A stretch of DNA of 6,358 nucleotides, taken from contig CAJMJM010000102.1 of assembly GCA_905213725.1 (NCBI GenBank), positions 1-6,358 of the forward strand, given 5' to 3'. The position numbers were made by a program, and so were the translations under genes. Below are positions 5,403-6,358 of this stretch, in pieces (position 1 is the first letter of the stretch; every line of letters begins with the position of its first letter). Under the pieces are notes generated by a model. The model saw only the letters and a program-made list of their open reading frames with translations. It was not told the DNA's origin and searched no databases. The DNA comes from Collinsella aerofaciens (GTDB lineage Bacteria; Actinomycetota; Coriobacteriia; Coriobacteriales; Coriobacteriaceae).

Positions 5403-6358
5403 TTCCATTTGCGATTTCGCCGCAGCGGCAAGCTGGGCCACATAGTCCTTACACACGCGGCCGCGCTCCTCATAGCCCGAGAACTCATCGAACGAAGAAC
5501 AGGCAGGAGAAAGTAAGATCACGTCACCACGGCTCGACAGCGAACGGGCGACGTCCACGGCATCGCGCAGGTCATCCGCCTGGGCGATATCCACATCGCC
5601 ATCGACATCGGCCTCGTCCATAGCGGCGGTGAAGCGCTCGCGCGCATCGCCAAAGCAGACGACCGAGCGTACGTTATCCATAACAACGCGTGCGAAGTCC
5701 GTGAGCGGCGTGCCCTTATCGTGGCCGCCGAGCAGCAAGATCACGTCGTCATCGGGAAATGCCGTCAGTGCCTTCTCGACCGCATCGGTGTTGGTCGCCT
5801 TGGAATCGTTGACGTAGCGCACGCCGTCAATCTCGCCACACGGCTCCACGCGGTGCTCGAGCGGCTGGAACGAGGCCAGACCGCGGCAGACGCCATCGAC
5901 ATCGGCACCGACTGCCAGGGCAGCCGTGGCAGCGCACAGGGCATTGATTACATTGTGATGGCCCGAGATCTTGAGCTCGGATGTAGCGATGAGCGGGGTC
6001 TCGACGCCCTTCAGGCGCACGATCATCTTGCCATCGCGCACAAAGGCGGCATCCTCGCCCTCAGGCTCGTCAATGGCAACCTTGCAGAAGCGACGACCCG
6101 GCGTGTAGATGTACTCATCGAACTCGTGAATGCCGGCGTCTTCGACGTCGACAACCACCAGATCGTCATCGACCATATTGGCAAACAGTTTAATCTTGGC
6201 AAGCGCGTAGTTCTTATGGCTCTTATGCCAGCCCAAGTGGTCGGGAGTGATGTTGAGCAGCACCGCCACGCGGGTGTAGATCTCGCTGGTCGAACCAAAA
6301 ATATAAAAAAAAAACTCGGCCAAAAACAACTCTTTATGGGCACGACCGTCAATCTCGT
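5400..6358 (-). CDS. murD: UDP-N-acetylmuramoyl-L-alanine--D-glutamate ligase MurD, 5' end cut by the window
   Basis: Cytoplasmic Mur ligase that adds D-glutamate to UDP-MurNAc-L-Ala using ATP, the second amino-acid step of the peptidoglycan stem peptide. The frame is open to the window edge, so the start and the N-terminal UDP-binding domain and P-loop are missing; 318 codons are visible, against about 450-500 in the family. Visible motifs in order are NITPDHL (Mg-binding His), the LAK lysine that is carbamylated in the family, SGHHNVINA, LEHRVE, DSKATNTDA, LLGGHDKG, and LSPACSSFDEF followed by YEERG. These cover the rest of the central ATPase domain and the whole C-terminal domain. The stop is TAG at 5402-5400, at a normal family end. 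Oddity: just after the conserved AE, where the family has a serine-serine-aromatic-Gln-Leu motif, this copy reads FFFYIFG, encoded by an A/T-only tract. Identity is very secure; whether the visible 5' part is faithful sequence is not. Confidence 0.96.
   Translation of the reverse strand, partial: EIDGRAHKELFLAEFFFYIFGSTSEIYTRVAVLLNITPDHLGWHKSHKNYALAKIKLFANMVDDDLVVVDVEDAGIHEFDEYIYTPGRRFCKVAIDEPEGEDAAFVRDGKMIVRLKGVETPLIATSELKISGHHNVINALCAATAALAVGADVDGVCRGLASFQPLEHRVEPCGEIDGVRYVNDSKATNTDAVEKALTAFPDDDVILLLGGHDKGTPLTDFARVVMDNVRSVVCFGDARERFTAAMDEADVDGDVDIAQADDLRDAVDVARSLSSRGDVILLSPACSSFDEFSGYEERGRVCKDYVAQLAAAAKSQME
6297..6314. other. A/T-only tract with a 10-base homopolymer inside murD
   Basis: Eighteen consecutive A/T bases, with ten A in a row on the + strand at 6305-6314, in an otherwise GC-rich window. 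On the coding (minus) strand they give Phe-Phe-Phe-Tyr-Ile-Phe, exactly where MurD proteins carry the conserved Leu-Ser-Ser-aromatic-Gln-Leu motif. Length and frame are preserved. The bases just upstream on the coding strand (6322-6329) are also T-rich. A base-calling or assembly artefact near a sequence end is the simplest explanation (inference). A real mutated segment is possible but would probably damage the enzyme. Confidence 0.85.

Noticed and set aside
1..6358. A previously undescribed system such as a defence locus, mobile element or biosynthetic cluster
   Set aside because: Every stretch is accounted for by standard dcw genes. There are no transposase, phage, toxin, nuclease or repeat-array signatures.

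Overview
The window is a six-gene slice of a division and cell wall (dcw) cluster. All genes lie on the minus strand, so transcription runs from the high-coordinate end to the low one: murD (5' end off the window), ftsW, murG, murC, murB, then the start of a gene that is most likely ftsQ (3' end off the window). Base composition is GC-rich. The order murD-ftsW-murG-murC-murB-ftsQ, the arginine- and proline-rich tails on FtsW and the putative FtsQ, and the protein sequences suggest a Gram-positive actinobacterium, most plausibly a Coriobacteriia gut bacterium such as Collinsella or Olsenella. That assignment is by familiarity, not by search.

Layout, 5'->3' on the minus strand. murD runs from the window edge to 5400. 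After a 9-nt gap, ftsW starts at a GTG (5390) and ends at 3870. murG starts inside the end of ftsW (ATG at 3880, 11-nt overlap) and ends at 2765. The only appreciable non-coding stretch, 97 nt, precedes murC (ATG at 2667). murC ends at 1249 but carries one in-frame TAG at 2052-2050. murB follows 5 nt later (1243-332). A frame starting inside the end of murB (ATG at 375, 44-nt overlap) stays open to base 1 and is read here as the N-terminus of FtsQ. No stretch longer than 100 bases lacks a gene.

Together the genes build lipid II and use it at the septum. MurB makes UDP-MurNAc, MurC adds L-Ala, MurD adds D-Glu, MurG adds GlcNAc to lipid I, FtsW polymerises the resulting lipid II at the division site, and FtsQ would scaffold the divisome. 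Tight spacing and overlaps point to one co-transcribed, translationally coupled operon.

Two things are out of the ordinary, and both may be sequence defects. The first is the amber codon splitting murC, an essential gene, with an unbroken frame on both sides. The second is an 18-bp pure A/T tract in murD that overwrites the conserved serine-serine-aromatic-glutamine-leucine motif without shifting the frame. I see no mobile element, RNA gene, CRISPR array or unknown system. Apart from these points the region is an ordinary housekeeping cluster.
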